A stretch of DNA of 64,000 nt from CAUZJF01 sp965248605 (GCA_965248605.1 CBDFJV010000007.1:2232001-2296000); one strand, 5' to 3'; positions 42,529 to 52,525 are shown, numbered from the stretch's first letter. Notes: generated by a model from the sequence alone, not told the origin. A program made the numbers and translations.

Positions 42529-42809
42529 CGTGTCTAAGTGACAAGGAGGAAAGCTATGGACTAAGGCTGTTTAACCGTATAAGCACAGTCTCAGCGATGA
42601 CGCTGGGAACATCGTCGGTGTACGCGGCGTTGCGCCGCCTGCAAAAACGCGGCATGATCAGATTCGTCCGTGAAGAGCCCGGTGAGAAAGACGTGAATCG
42701 TAACATAGTTGAGATAACTCCCAAGGGATTGTCAGCCCTGGATGATTTCCACGAAGCTCACATGGACTTCGCTCGAATCGCAGGTCTCGTCCCTCGACTG
42801 GAGGCCTAG
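42510..42809 (+). pseudogene. PadR-like winged-helix regulator without a normal start
   Basis: From 42510 the frame reads FEILACLSDKEESYGLRLFN and then ISTVSAMTLGTSSVYAALRR, LQKRGMIRFVREEPG and ITPKGLSALDDFHEAH: a complete PadR-type winged helix. No ATG, GTG or TTG precedes this similarity in frame; the first ATG (42597) falls inside the domain and would remove its first two helices. Either the 5' end has been lost or a rare start (ATT at 42507) or frameshift from the overlapping gene is used. The next gene starts 3 bp after its stop. Confidence 0.6.
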
Positions 42810-43901
42810 GTCATGGTCTTGGCATTCGCGTTCCTCTATCGTTTCTTTTTCGGCCTTCTGCCTGAGGATTTGAGCAATCGTTTCAAACAAGAAGCGGCCG
42901 CTGCCGCTGTTGTCGTGGTCGAGCGCCGACAGGGACTGGACCGCGCCCGCGTCGCCTTCTTGGAGCTATTTCAGTTGATCGGCCTGTTGGCTCGATATAG
43001 GATTCTTGATCCTCTCAAAGAGATCGTCACTGTTTCCAAGTCGGCGTTCGTTTCGACTGCGGTAAACATGGTTAGCTACCTCTCGTGGAAAAGACGCTCC
43101 GCAGATGGTAGCCGGAGCATCCAGGTCATTCGGGAGTCACGATCAGGGATTCCTATAAGCGGCAACGCTCCGGTTCCCACAGGCTCCGGTTGGGGGATGG
43201 GACCCATTCAGGCAGTTTCGGGACTACTGATACTCATCACGATCGTTGGTTTTACCGCCATTCAACTCACGGTGTTTCTCGGAACTCTCTCGAGGCTGGC
43301 CGAACCGTTGGACTTTGGACTTGATGGCGAGAACGCCCAAACTAAGGATCAAAACAACGTTCAGGTTAAGATCGACTCGTTGCAGGCTCAACTTCAAGCA
43401 CTACTGGTCAAGCAGTCTGCCAGCCCACCTGGGAACATACCAGAGCCGTCGATGGCTCGAGAAGACACCAATGTCGAGACGTTGATTCGACTCAATTCCG
43501 TTGAAAGTGAGCTCGACGAGTTAGAAACGGGACTCGAAGGGATCATCAAGCAACTGGTTATCACACAAATCGCTCTCGACGCCCGAGGTGCAGAACTGTC
43601 ACTGGGCTCTCCAACGATCGTCCCATGGTCAGGTGGCACGTATTCATTGACCACTAAGGCCGGACGTGAGGTTAAAGTTCAGTTCCCGGCGCGTTGGATC
43701 CCCAGTCCAGGAGAATGGCCACGAGGTATCGCGGGCGTGCCTTCTGTGCCGGTTTTTGTCAAGGAACTGACCGCTCAAAGCATTCCTTGGATCCCTGCCG
43801 GATACGAGCGAGAGAACGTGCTTGGTTTCGAGCTGTCGTGGCCACCTATGCCGTCACCAACTACGACGGCGAGACCCCACCCGAAGGTCGTGATCCCTTA
43901 T

Positions 43902-45605
43902 CCCGAATCCACCGAAGGACGTCCTTGGGGACAGCCCTTGAAGAAGCCAGCGGGTGCTCCTCTGAATCTGGGATAATGGTTTTGGAACAGAAACCCGCCC
44001 GGAAACAAGGAGCACCCAATAGATGCTGCCACAGAACAAACCCGACCGTATCCGCATCGTCTTTGACGACCATCGCCTGGTGGCCAATGCCGGCCTGCTC
44101 CTGCCGGCCACCCTAGCCCGGCACCTGGGCCTGCGGGAACTCGTCGACCATCACCTTGACCTCGGCGGAGCGCCGGGACGGGCGAACACTGGGGACAAGA
44201 TGCTGACGCTGGTCGCTTCCGCGCTGGCAGGCGGCGACTGCATCGACGACGCCGATGCGCTGCGCGCTGGTGGGACGGTCGGTGTTCTAGGCTGCGTGGT
44301 CAAGGCGCCATCCACCCTGGGGACCTTCCTGCGCAGCTTCCGGTGGGGGCATGTCCGTCAACTCGACCGCGTGAGCCGCCAGTTGTTGGCCCGGGCCTGG
44401 GCCGCTGGGGCCGGACCCGGCGACTCGCCCCTGACCATCGACCTGGACTCGACCATCTGCGAGACCTATGGACTGGCCAAGGAGGGAGCGCGCCACCACG
44501 GCTATACCGGCGCCCGCGGCTATCACCCGCTGCTGGCCATTGCCGCCGGCACCGGCGAGGTGCTGATGTCCCGGCTGCGCGAGGGCCGGGCCAACACCGC
44601 CCGTGGCGCCGCCCACTTCCTGCGTGAGACGGTGGGGCGGGTGCGCTACGGCGGGGCCAGGGGACAACTCACGGTGCGGGCCGACAGCGGCTTCTACGCC
44701 CACACTGTCGTTGCCGCCTGCCGGGAAATGGATGTCCGCTTCTCTATCACCATCCGCCAGCGCGCCAGCCTGCGGGACCTGATCGAGGCGATACCACAGG
44801 AGGACTGGACTCCCATTCCCTACTGGATGGACGGCGCCGCCGATGTCGCCGAGACGACTTACACCCCGTTCCAGACCAAGCCGGACGCCGCGCCGGTGCG
44901 GCTCATTGTCCGGCGGGTGAAGCCGACGCCCGGTTCCCAGCTCGCCCTCTTCGCCAGATACAGCTATCACGCCTTCATCACCGACCGCGATGGGGAGACG
45001 CTGGAACTGGAGGCCGATCATCGCCGCCACGCCGAGGTCGAGAACGCCATACGCGACCTCAAGTACGGCGTCGGGCTGAACCACATGCCGTCGGCGCGCT
45101 TCGCCGCCAACGGCGCCTGGCTGGCGGTCCAGGTGATGGCGCATAACCTGGCCCGCTGGACGGCGCGGATTGGTCTGGGCGAGCGGACCGTGATCACCAA
45201 GACCCTCAGGCGGCGGGTCTTCGCTCTGGTGGGACGGATCACCCGCTCGGCGCGCCGCCTCACTTTGCATCTCCCCCGGCGCTGGCCTTGGGAAACCCAG
45301 TTCAGTCGCGCCTTGGCCCGGCTGCAAGCCATTCCGTTCCCGGCCTGACAGCCAGCCTGCAACTGACCCAACGTCCCCGCAATCTCGCGCCACCCCGGTC
45401 GCGAGAGTCCCCTGCTGCGTATCCTCTCGCCTTCCCGCGCATCGCAACTCCCGCATAGGGCCTTAGGGGCCCTGTGCGGCGACTGAAGACCGGCCGCCGG
45501 CCTCCCATCTACCCCAAGACCCCAGGCCATCTCCCCTGTAGCTCCCTCACCCACCCCCTTCCGCTGCCCTCACGCCGTCCATCGGTGTCCTTCGGTGGAT
45601 TCGGG
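43902..45605 (+). mobile_element. IS1380-family insertion sequence, copy 2
   Basis: 1704 bp with perfect 19-bp ends CCCGAATCCACCGAAGGAC / GTCCTTCGGTGGATTCGGG and a 5-bp target duplication CTTAT (43897-43901 and 45606-45610). It interrupts the membrane-protein gene in frame. The perfect ends and duplication indicate a fairly recent, potentially active insertion. Confidence 0.95.
44023..45348 (+). CDS. IS1380-family DDE transposase (copy 2)
   Basis: A 441-residue transposase with the same catalytic signatures as copy 1 (TIDLDSTICETYG, LTVRADSGFYAH, HRRHAEVENAIRDLKYG). Differences from copy 1 are mostly conservative or third-position changes. Intact. Confidence 0.93.
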   Translation: MLPQNKPDRIRIVFDDHRLVANAGLLLPATLARHLGLRELVDHHLDLGGAPGRANTGDKMLTLVASALAGGDCIDDADALRAGGTVGVLGCVVKAPSTLGTFLRSFRWGHVRQLDRVSRQLLARAWAAGAGPGDSPLTIDLDSTICETYGLAKEGARHHGYTGARGYHPLLAIAAGTGEVLMSRLREGRANTARGAAHFLRETVGRVRYGGARGQLTVRADSGFYAHTVVAACREMDVRFSITIRQRASLRDLIEAIPQEDWTPIPYWMDGAADVAETTYTPFQTKPDAAPVRLIVRRVKPTPGSQLALFARYSYHAFITDRDGETLELEADHRRHAEVENAIRDLKYGVGLNHMPSARFAANGAWLAVQVMAHNLARWTARIGLGERTVITKTLRRRVFALVGRITRSARRLTLHLPRRWPWETQFSRALARLQAIPFPA

Positions 45606-46051
45606 CTTATGCGCACGAAGGGTTGTCTCAGCTTTATGGCGACGAGTCCCGAGAGCTCGTAGTTCTCTCACTCGATCTTGATGGTGGGTGGGTGCCACTC
45701 GAAACAGTCCAAATCAAAGATATGGACTTGCTCGCATTTGACTTAGTCGACGGGGGCGAGGCTTTCGTACTAACGACTTCCACGGCCGGACTACCTTAGG
45801 GCGTATTGCGACCGCCAACGCTCTAATCTGATGCAGCCGCATCGCTCGGCTTTTATATTTAGAACTCCCCTTATAGGGGCCCAAAGTTGGGCTGAGTCCG
45901 TTGTCGGTGATTTGACCGACCAGAATCGGCTCAGGTCGGCGAGACCCGTAGACTGTCTCTCGGCCGGGGGCACGTAGCCAGGGAACGGCCAACGAAACCG
46001 CAGCCCATGCGATTGCAGAGGTCTTGGTCCCTGACGGGCCGTTAGCGGATC

Positions 46052-47185
46052 TCAGCGCGCCACCACTCGTCCCGCCCGAACGGTCAGGGCGGGCTCAAGA
46101 CACGGACCGCTGCGGACGGCCCCGCCGACGAGCGCCAGTGGTACCGGGTCGCTCCAGCGCATTACCGTCAGGTCGGCGTCGGCGCCGGGCGCGAGAGTGC
46201 CTATTTGGCCCGCCATCCCCAGGACCTCGGCGGGAAGGAGCGTGGCGCGGGTCAGCGCCTCGTTCTCCGGCACCCCGATCGCGATCATTCGCGATAACGT
46301 TCGGGCCAGGTCGTGGGGCGGGTCCCATCCCAGGTGGTTGTTGTAGACGTCGCTCGAGATCGTGTCCGGCAGGAACCCGTCGGCTATAGCGTCAGGCCCG
46401 ACGCCCATATCGTCCGTGCCCTTGCCGTGCCCGACGTCGAACAGGACGCCGCGCTCTCTAGCTTCCCAGGCTTCATCGACGACCTTGCCGTCGGCAACGA
46501 TGCTCTCGGCGTCGCTCTGGAAGCAGTAGGTAAGGACGTCGCCCGGCCGCAGCAGCGCCAGCTGCTCTGCCAGCGGCCAGTCGGACGGTTCCCTTCGCGG
46601 GCCGTACAGAATCGGCCGACCGGTTCGCTCGGCGATCTCCAGCGTCCTCCGCATCACCTCGCGGGGGTCGTTGTCGCCGCACGCCCTCGCCGTAAGGTTG
46701 GCCGCGACGCCCCAGATGTGCTCGCCGCCCTCTTCGATCGTCGCGACACAGGCTTCGACGTCGACCTCCTGCAGGTTGATGAAGCAGCCCCGGTCTTCCA
46801 ATTCCCCCTTCACCGAAGGGCTGATCGCCAGCTTCACACGAGTCTGGGAGCCTTCGATGAAGGTCCTGAGAAACACCGACCAGGTCTGGGCTCCAGCGTC
46901 ACCCTGCGACAGGACGGTCGTCGTGCCACGCGGCAGAATCTCGGTATCGGGGTCGATGCCGAATCGCCAGTTCGGCAGACCGGGATGGGCGTGCAAGTCG
47001 ACCAGGCCCGGAAGCAGCAGGCCGTCGGGGAAATCCAGCGAGTCGTCGCTGGCCTTCGCGACATCGAGCCCGGAAGCCACGATCCTGCCGCCCTGGACCT
47101 CGACGCCTCCAGGTCCGTCGAGCCCGGTGTCCGCGCAGAACACCCTGCCGGCCGTGATCGTCAAGCTTGGCTGTGCTGTAGACAA
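46052..47185 (-). CDS. amidohydrolase-superfamily protein
   Basis: About 377 residues from TTG 47185, with AGAGAGGTG upstream; the longer ATG frame adds 57 residues unlike the family. The N-terminal sandwich (LTITAGRVFCADTGLDGPGG), metal motif LVDLHAHPGLPNWR and C-terminal AGQIGTLAPGADADLTVM are typical of dihydroorotase/D-aminoacylase-type enzymes. Internal YCFQSDAES and FDVGHGKG carry further candidate ligands. The reaction cannot be specified; hydrolysis of a cyclic amide or an N-acyl compound is likely. Confidence 0.87.
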   Translation of the reverse strand: MSTAQPSLTITAGRVFCADTGLDGPGGVEVQGGRIVASGLDVAKASDDSLDFPDGLLLPGLVDLHAHPGLPNWRFGIDPDTEILPRGTTTVLSQGDAGAQTWSVFLRTFIEGSQTRVKLAISPSVKGELEDRGCFINLQEVDVEACVATIEEGGEHIWGVAANLTARACGDNDPREVMRRTLEIAERTGRPILYGPRREPSDWPLAEQLALLRPGDVLTYCFQSDAESIVADGKVVDEAWEARERGVLFDVGHGKGTDDMGVGPDAIADGFLPDTISSDVYNNHLGWDPPHDLARTLSRMIAIGVPENEALTRATLLPAEVLGMAGQIGTLAPGADADLTVMRWSDPVPLALVGGAVRSGPCLEPALTVRAGRVVAR

Positions 47186-47232
47186 TAGTGCACCTCTCTT
47201 CGCTCGAAGGAGTCGGCTGTGGGTATGGACAG

Positions 47233-48351
47233 TTACGGCCGCCGAGACAAAACCGCCGACGACAATCTTCGTCCAATCAGGCTGGCAAACAGCAGCGCAA
47301 GCCCGATCGCTCCCCACACACTCAGGCCGGGCAAAGGAGCGACGATCATCGTCCATTCAAATGCCCCAATGTCACACACGGCGCCCTCAGGACGGGCCGC
47401 ACCGCGCTGGTCTGTGACGAGCGTACAGCTGGCGACGGGCACGCGATCGATGGCAGGACTGCCGGGGAGAAGAGCGTGGGTGAAGGTGGTGCCGCCGTTG
47501 TCCTGCAATGGCCCCAGAAGTGGGTTCGTGCTCAGAAGGTCCGTAACCTCCGTCAGGTTGCACGTACCGTCGCCGTCCAGGTTGTGCCCAAGCGATGTAA
47601 CGACGCCATCACAGTCGCCGCCCGAAGTGTTACCGGCGATGATGCTGTTGGAAGCCTGAACAACGCCCGTTGTATTGATCCCTCCGCCCTCGGTGGCGGT
47701 ATTGTTGCTGATGGTTGTGTTGACCATTGTGACAATGGCGCCGGTCCTATTGTCGATACCCCCACCTTTGCCACCTGTGTTGCCGGAGATTGTGCTATTG
47801 AATATGGCGATTAAATTCTCGTTGCGGATCCCCCCACCATCGTTACCGGAGATGTTGCCCGAGATAGTGCTCTCGATGACCTGCGCTCCGATGCGATTGA
47901 ATAGGCCCGCTCCCTTCCCGACCGCCGTGTTCCCCTTGATAGTCACGCCGATGAGGACAATCGTGCCAAGGTCATTGAGTATGCCCCCGCCGTCCCCGGT
48001 TGTGGAACCGTTTTTCACGGTCAGGCCCTCGATCACGACGTTCCCAGCGGCAATGTTGATGACGCGACTTGCGCCGTTGCCATCGATGGCCAGAACGTCG
48101 GCGCCGGGGCCTTCGATAGTCAAGTTTTGGTTGATTACCAACTCGCCGGTCGTCAGAGTGATGGTCCCGGCTACGCTGATGTCGATCACGTCGCCGTGCA
48201 CGCCGTCAGCGATCGCCTGGCGTAGCGACCCGGGCCCGCTATCATTGAGATTGGTCACGGTGATGGTAGCGCCCTGAGCGGCCGGGGCGGGCAGCAAGCT
48301 GATACCGACAACTACCAAAACGATCGCCAGAATGTACTTCTGTTTTGACAT
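47233..48351 (-). CDS. secreted beta-helix protein with IPTL-CTERM-like tail
   Basis: About 372 residues from ATG 48351. Signal peptide (KYILAIVLVVVGISLLPAPAAQG) followed by an adhesin/choice-of-anchor Q-type start (TITVTNLNDSGPGSLRQAI) and a right-handed beta-helix of repeats such as ESTISGNISGNDGGGIRNEN. The C terminus (LPGLSVWGAIGLALLFASLI then GRRL) looks like an IPTL-CTERM sorting tail: Pro-rich motif, membrane helix, Arg cluster. It is therefore probably surface-displayed. An IS630 element lies only 19 bp upstream of its start, so its native promoter has probably been displaced. Confidence 0.82.
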   Translation of the reverse strand: MSKQKYILAIVLVVVGISLLPAPAAQGATITVTNLNDSGPGSLRQAIADGVHGDVIDISVAGTITLTTGELVINQNLTIEGPGADVLAIDGNGASRVINIAAGNVVIEGLTVKNGSTTGDGGGILNDLGTIVLIGVTIKGNTAVGKGAGLFNRIGAQVIESTISGNISGNDGGGIRNENLIAIFNSTISGNTGGKGGGIDNRTGAIVTMVNTTISNNTATEGGGINTTGVVQASNSIIAGNTSGGDCDGVVTSLGHNLDGDGTCNLTEVTDLLSTNPLLGPLQDNGGTTFTHALLPGSPAIDRVPVASCTLVTDQRGAARPEGAVCDIGAFEWTMIVAPLPGLSVWGAIGLALLFASLIGRRLSSAVLSRRP

Positions 48352-48369
48352 GTGAATCACCAACCTCAC

Positions 48370-49610
48370 TAGTGGTACAACATCATTGAAATGAATACCA
48401 TGATAGTCATTGTTCCTCTTGGGGGTTCAATCGTAACGTTGAACCGAGGAGGAACCATGATGTCTACCAAGAAGTACCGTATCAGACTGACTACCGACGA
48501 ACAACAGGAACTCAACGCCTTGGTCTCACGCGGTCGGGCTGCGGCGTACAAACAGACCCATGCGCGCATTCTGCTGATGAGCGATGAGTCACGCTCGGAC
48601 GGGGGAATGAAGGACGCGGACATCACCAGCGCGCTCGGTGTGGGACAGTCAACGGTCGAGCGAATACGCAAGCGCTGTGTGGAGGAGGGGGTCGAGTCTG
48701 CGCTGAATCGCAAAAAGCAACTGCGTCGGCGTCAAAAGAGACTGGACGGCGAAGGTGAAGCACGGTTGATAGCGATGGCCTGCGGGGAACCGCCGGAGGG
48801 GCGTGCCAGTTGGACCCTGAAGCTGTTGGCTGACCAGTTGGTCGAGTGTGAGATAGTCGGGACCATTAGCACCGAGACGGTTCGCCAGGCGCTTAAAAAA
48901 AAACGAACTGAAGCCGTGGCTGAAGCAGAGTTGGTGCATCCCGCCCGGTCAGAGCGCGGAGTTTGTGTGCGCGATGGAAGACGTACTGGAGGTCTACCAA
49001 CGGCCGTACGATGGGAATGAGGTTCTGGTGTGCATGGATGAGACGAGCAAACAGCAAGTCAAGGAGACGCGAGTGCCGCGTCCCGCAGCGCCCGGCTTAT
49101 CGGCGGCATACGACTACGAATACGAGCGCAATGGAGTGAGCAGCCTGTTCATGCTGTTTGCACCGTTGGACGGATGGCGCCGAGTCGAGGTCAGAGAGCG
49201 TCGCACGAAGGTGGACTGGGCGCATGTGATAAAGAAACTGGTCGACGAGGACTACCCTGACAGAGACCGGATCGTGCTGGTAATGGACAATCTCAACACT
49301 CACAAGCTGTCCTCGCTATACGAGGCATTCGAGCCTGCTGAGGCGAGGCGTATAGCTGAGCGACTGGAGATACACTACACTCCCAAACACGGGAGTTGGT
49401 TGAATATGGCGGAGATAGAGATCGGTGTGCTGGCTCGACAGTGCCTGGACCGACGGATTGCCAATCAAGACATCCTGCGCGGCGAGGTCAATGCTTGGCA
49501 GAATCAACGCAACCGGGATGTGATACGAGTGGATTGGCGCTTCACTACCGAGGATGCGCGCATCAAGCTAAAGTCACTCTACCCATCAATACAAAAACGT
49601 TGAACCACTA
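48370..49610 (+). mobile_element. IS630-family insertion sequence
   Basis: Flanked by TA (48370-48371 and 49609-49610) with ends GTGGTACAACATC and, inverted, GTGGTTCAACGTT. One transposase in two frames. The left end is nearly the same as one end of the two MITEs in this window. Confidence 0.9.
48456..49603 (+). CDS. IS630-family transposase made by frameshifting at an A9 run
   Basis: The first frame (48456-49020) gives a helix-turn-helix half (RIRLTTDEQQELNALVSRGR, ITSALGVGQSTVERIRKRCV) and the second (from about 48905 to 49603) the DDE half (VLVCMDETSKQQVKE, RIVLVMDNLNTH, YTPKHGSWLNMAEIEIG). They overlap around nine consecutive A residues (48895-48903), where slippage joins ALKKK to NELKPWLKQSWCIPP and so restores the normal family sequence. 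Programmed frameshifting at A-runs is usual in IS630-type elements, so this is probably functional rather than broken. GAGGAGGA precedes the ATG at 48456. Confidence 0.9.
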
Positions 49611-49642
49611 GTCGGCTATTGGTCTTGAAGGAAATGCCTCCA

Positions 49643-50572
49643 CTACGCTCGGAAAGGCTCGCCCGTTCTCCTGAGCTCCTTCGTGACCGCTATCTGGCAC
49701 GTTACGTACCCGCCATCCTCCCTGCCCCGCCGATTCATGGTGCCTGCGGAGTAGCCGGGGCGGGCATCGCCGATAGTGCCTACGATCAGGTTCGCGTGCT
49801 CCGTGGTCGTGTCGTAGACGTCCGCAATGAGACCGACCATATCGGCCCAGGCAGCCTTGACCGCATCAGGCCAGGTCGCGCCTCGAGCGCCAGTCAGGTA
49901 CTCCTCTGGACTCTCCGCAACGTTGGTTGTCTCGACGACAGGGCTCGAAGCCGAAAAGCCGCGCGAACGACTGACCCTCAGTGTGATCGCCGAGTCGATC
50001 TCGACGCCAGTGCCGGTGAGCTCTCCATCCGACATCCGTGCGTGTACGTCGCCCAGGTTCAGGAGGCCGCCTGGCTTCTGAGCGCGAATGTGGACCGTGC
50101 TGCCTGGTCGCACCGAGTTGAAGTCCATGTTCCCGCCGTGGTCGATCTCGTGTGGCGCCACCGAATCCAGCTGAATAACCCCGATCATCGGGCGCGCCGG
50201 CACCACGAAGTCCGGCGGGAAGTGCACGAGCCCATCGCGGACCGGCGCGATCAGACGGACACTTCCCCACAACGGGCCTCCGTTACGGTAGAACCCGTAC
50301 GGCCCTACCTCCATATCGAGGATCTCGAAAGCGACCCAGTCGCCCGGCTCGATCCCCTCGATCAAGAACGGCCCGCCGGGCCGCGAGTACCTCGGAGTCT
50401 TGACCTCCATGACCATGCCGGGCTTGAGCTCGCCTTCGATCTTCAAGTCCTGGTCGTGCCCACCGACCGTCTCGATCACGACGGTCTCGCCCAGCTTCAA
50501 AGTGCCCCGAACTTCGCCGCGCTCTGGGTCATCGGGCCCGCTGTAGTACGGTGTCCGCGTGAAACGCCTCAT
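49643..50572 (-). CDS. acetamidase/formamidase family protein
   Basis: A 309-residue protein of the FmdA_AmdA family: GETVVIETVGGHDQDLK, the PARPMIGVIQLDSVAPHEIDH region, the NMDFNSVRPGSTVHIRAQKP / GGLLNLGDVHARMSDGELTG core that defines the family, and a C-terminal DMVGLIADVYDTTTEHANLI. These enzymes hydrolyse short-chain amides to ammonia and acids. Length is close to usual. It is divergent from the ThDP-enzyme gene on the right. Confidence 0.92.
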   Translation of the reverse strand: MRRFTRTPYYSGPDDPERGEVRGTLKLGETVVIETVGGHDQDLKIEGELKPGMVMEVKTPRYSRPGGPFLIEGIEPGDWVAFEILDMEVGPYGFYRNGGPLWGSVRLIAPVRDGLVHFPPDFVVPARPMIGVIQLDSVAPHEIDHGGNMDFNSVRPGSTVHIRAQKPGGLLNLGDVHARMSDGELTGTGVEIDSAITLRVSRSRGFSASSPVVETTNVAESPEEYLTGARGATWPDAVKAAWADMVGLIADVYDTTTEHANLIVGTIGDARPGYSAGTMNRRGREDGGYVTCQIAVTKELRRTGEPFRA

Positions 50573-50726
50573 GGAGTCCTCCTGGTTTTGATGTTACGTA
50601 TCCGGCCTGCTTGGTCTCCCAGAGGTAGGCCAACGCCCGTGCGGCAATAATGTATATTATGCTGGCCCATCTTCCCATCCCTCCATCAAAGCATTACTCA
50701 AACCAGACCTGACCACGGAGACGCGA

Positions 50727-52373
50727 ATGACAAACACCGCGCCGGTTGTATCCAACCGCGTCGCCCACGAGATCGCGACGGCATTGAAGAGCGCCGGTGT
50801 GCCGTACGTCTTCGGCATCCCCGGCGGCGGAAGCTCGATCGACCTTATCGAGGCGTGTAACGACCAGGACATCCCCTTCGTCCTGACCCAACATGAGACT
50901 ACAGCTGCGATGATGGCCGTCGTGTCAGGCGAGCTGACCGGCACCTGCGGCGTATGCCTCTCGATCATGGGGCCCGGTGCGACCAACGCGGCCAGCGGTG
51001 CCATCTACGCCTACCTGGAGCGGCATCCGCTGCTCTGCGTGACCGAGCGTTATTCACCGGCCCAGGCTCCGGCGACCTCGATGCAGAAGATCGACCAAAC
51101 GCAGTTCTTCGGCTCCGTTTCCAAGGCGTCCATCACTCTTGACGCGAGCGACCCCGGCCGACAGATCGCCGACGCCATACGGACCGCCGAAGCCGAGCGG
51201 CCGGGACCCGTGCACGTCGACTTCCCTCAAGACCTCGACTCCACTACGCCCGGTCCCCCGACCGACGGCATGCTGGGACACGCTGACGAGCCGTCGCGAA
51301 TCGAGGGCGACCTCGACTCCGTTGCTGCCGCCATCGACGACGCCGAGAAGCCGATACTCGTCGCTGGGCCCGTGGTCGTACGGCAGGGAGCTGGCAGCAG
51401 CCTGCTTTCCCTGGCGGAGAAGCTCCGGTCCGCCGTCATGGTCACGTCCAAGGCACGCGGCGTAATCCCCGAAGACCACCCGCTGTACGCAGGGGTCATG
51501 TCAGGCGTGTACGCTCCGAACACTCTCGAAACGCGCCTGATAGACCAGAGCGACCTCGTCGTGGCCGTAGGCCTGGACCGCGTGGAGCTCCTGAGCCCCT
51601 GGAAGCACCCCCAGAGACTCATCACTCTAGACGCGATACACGTCGAACCCGACGAGGTTTTCGGAGAGCCTGCGTACACCGCGACCGGCCCCCTACCCGA
51701 CCTACTCACCGCGCTGGCGGACGGCGTAAAACGGCGCGACACGTGGAGCCCGTCGCAGATCGAAGACTTCTGGGACGATGCCATGAACGAACTCAGCGCT
51801 GCGGAGACCGACCTGAACGCCACCAATGCTCTCGTCGCTGCCCGCCGCATGGCGCCGCGCGACGCAATCCTGACTACCGAAGCCGGCGTTTACGGCAGAG
51901 TGAATCTGTACGCCTGGAAGGTCTACGACCCCGCTACGTATTTCGATTCGAGCGGCGCGAACACTATGGGGTTCTCGGTCCCCGCCGGCCTCGCCGCGTC
52001 TCTGGTCAGGCCTAACCAAAAGACCATCTCTCTCGTCGGCGACGCCGGAATGTTGATGCGCGCCGGCGAGCTTGAAGTCGCAGCCCGTCTAAAGCTCGCA
52101 CCGGTCATCGTTGTATTCGACGACGCGACGCTGGGGATGATCAGGGTGAAGCAGCGCTCGAAGAGGTACGCCAGAGAGGGTGTCGACCTGGCGCAAACGG
52201 ACTTCGTCCGGCTCGCCGAGAGCTTCGGAGGCGTCGGCACCGAGGTGCGCACGCTAGACGAGTTCGAGGCCGCTTTCGCAGCGGCCCTTGAATCGGACCG
52301 GCTCCACCTGATTGACGTTCGCGTAGACCCGGACGTCTACGCCGCCCACGTCAAGCCCATCCGGGGAACATGA
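50727..52373 (+). CDS. thiamine-diphosphate-dependent enzyme (acetolactate synthase-like)
   Basis: A 548-residue ThDP enzyme with three domains: N-terminal PYR domain with the catalytic Glu (FVLTQHETTAAMMAVVSGEL), central FAD/NAD-like domain (DAEKPILVAGPVVVRQG), and C-terminal PP domain (TISLVGDAGMLMRAGELEVA). The metal-binding motif, usually GDG...NN, reads GDA...DD (VVFDDATLGMIRVKQ), which is unusual. Candidates are acetolactate synthase-like, benzoylformate decarboxylase-like or sulfoacetaldehyde acetyltransferase-like; no regulatory subunit gene is adjacent, so a catabolic role is more likely. Confidence 0.9.
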   Translation: MTNTAPVVSNRVAHEIATALKSAGVPYVFGIPGGGSSIDLIEACNDQDIPFVLTQHETTAAMMAVVSGELTGTCGVCLSIMGPGATNAASGAIYAYLERHPLLCVTERYSPAQAPATSMQKIDQTQFFGSVSKASITLDASDPGRQIADAIRTAEAERPGPVHVDFPQDLDSTTPGPPTDGMLGHADEPSRIEGDLDSVAAAIDDAEKPILVAGPVVVRQGAGSSLLSLAEKLRSAVMVTSKARGVIPEDHPLYAGVMSGVYAPNTLETRLIDQSDLVVAVGLDRVELLSPWKHPQRLITLDAIHVEPDEVFGEPAYTATGPLPDLLTALADGVKRRDTWSPSQIEDFWDDAMNELSAAETDLNATNALVAARRMAPRDAILTTEAGVYGRVNLYAWKVYDPATYFDSSGANTMGFSVPAGLAASLVRPNQKTISLVGDAGMLMRAGELEVAARLKLAPVIVVFDDATLGMIRVKQRSKRYAREGVDLAQTDFVRLAESFGGVGTEVRTLDEFEAAFAAALESDRLHLIDVRVDPDVYAAHVKPIRGT

Positions 52374-52525
52374 CACGTCGGACCAAATCCCAGCCGGTAG
52401 AGACGCCCGGGCGGGGGGGCTCTGCCGGAGCCAAAGCGCGAGATAGCCTTGAACCACACATGAACCGTATGCAGAATTGCAGGGCACCGCTCTCACGACC
52501 TACCATCCAACACTAGGAGAACTGA

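Larger units (their letters stand above)
42813..45799 (+). pseudogene. coiled-coil membrane-protein gene split by IS1380
   Basis: Codons 1-363 (42813-43901) continue in frame at 45611-45799 once the IS and one CTTAT are removed, giving 425 residues. The N terminus has a hydrophobic start (VLAFAFLYRFFFGLLP) and an amphipathic stretch, a membrane helix near residues 133-153 (AVSGLLILITIVGFTAIQLT), a coiled coil (about 185-255, KIDSLQAQLQALLVKQ and SVESELDELETGLEGIIKQL) and a C-terminal beta-rich domain (GGTYSLTTKAGREVKVQF). After the junction it reads AHEGLSQLYGDESREL and ends VLTTSTAGLP. No family recognised. As it stands the protein loses 62 residues and gains a tail from the IS. Confidence 0.88.
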
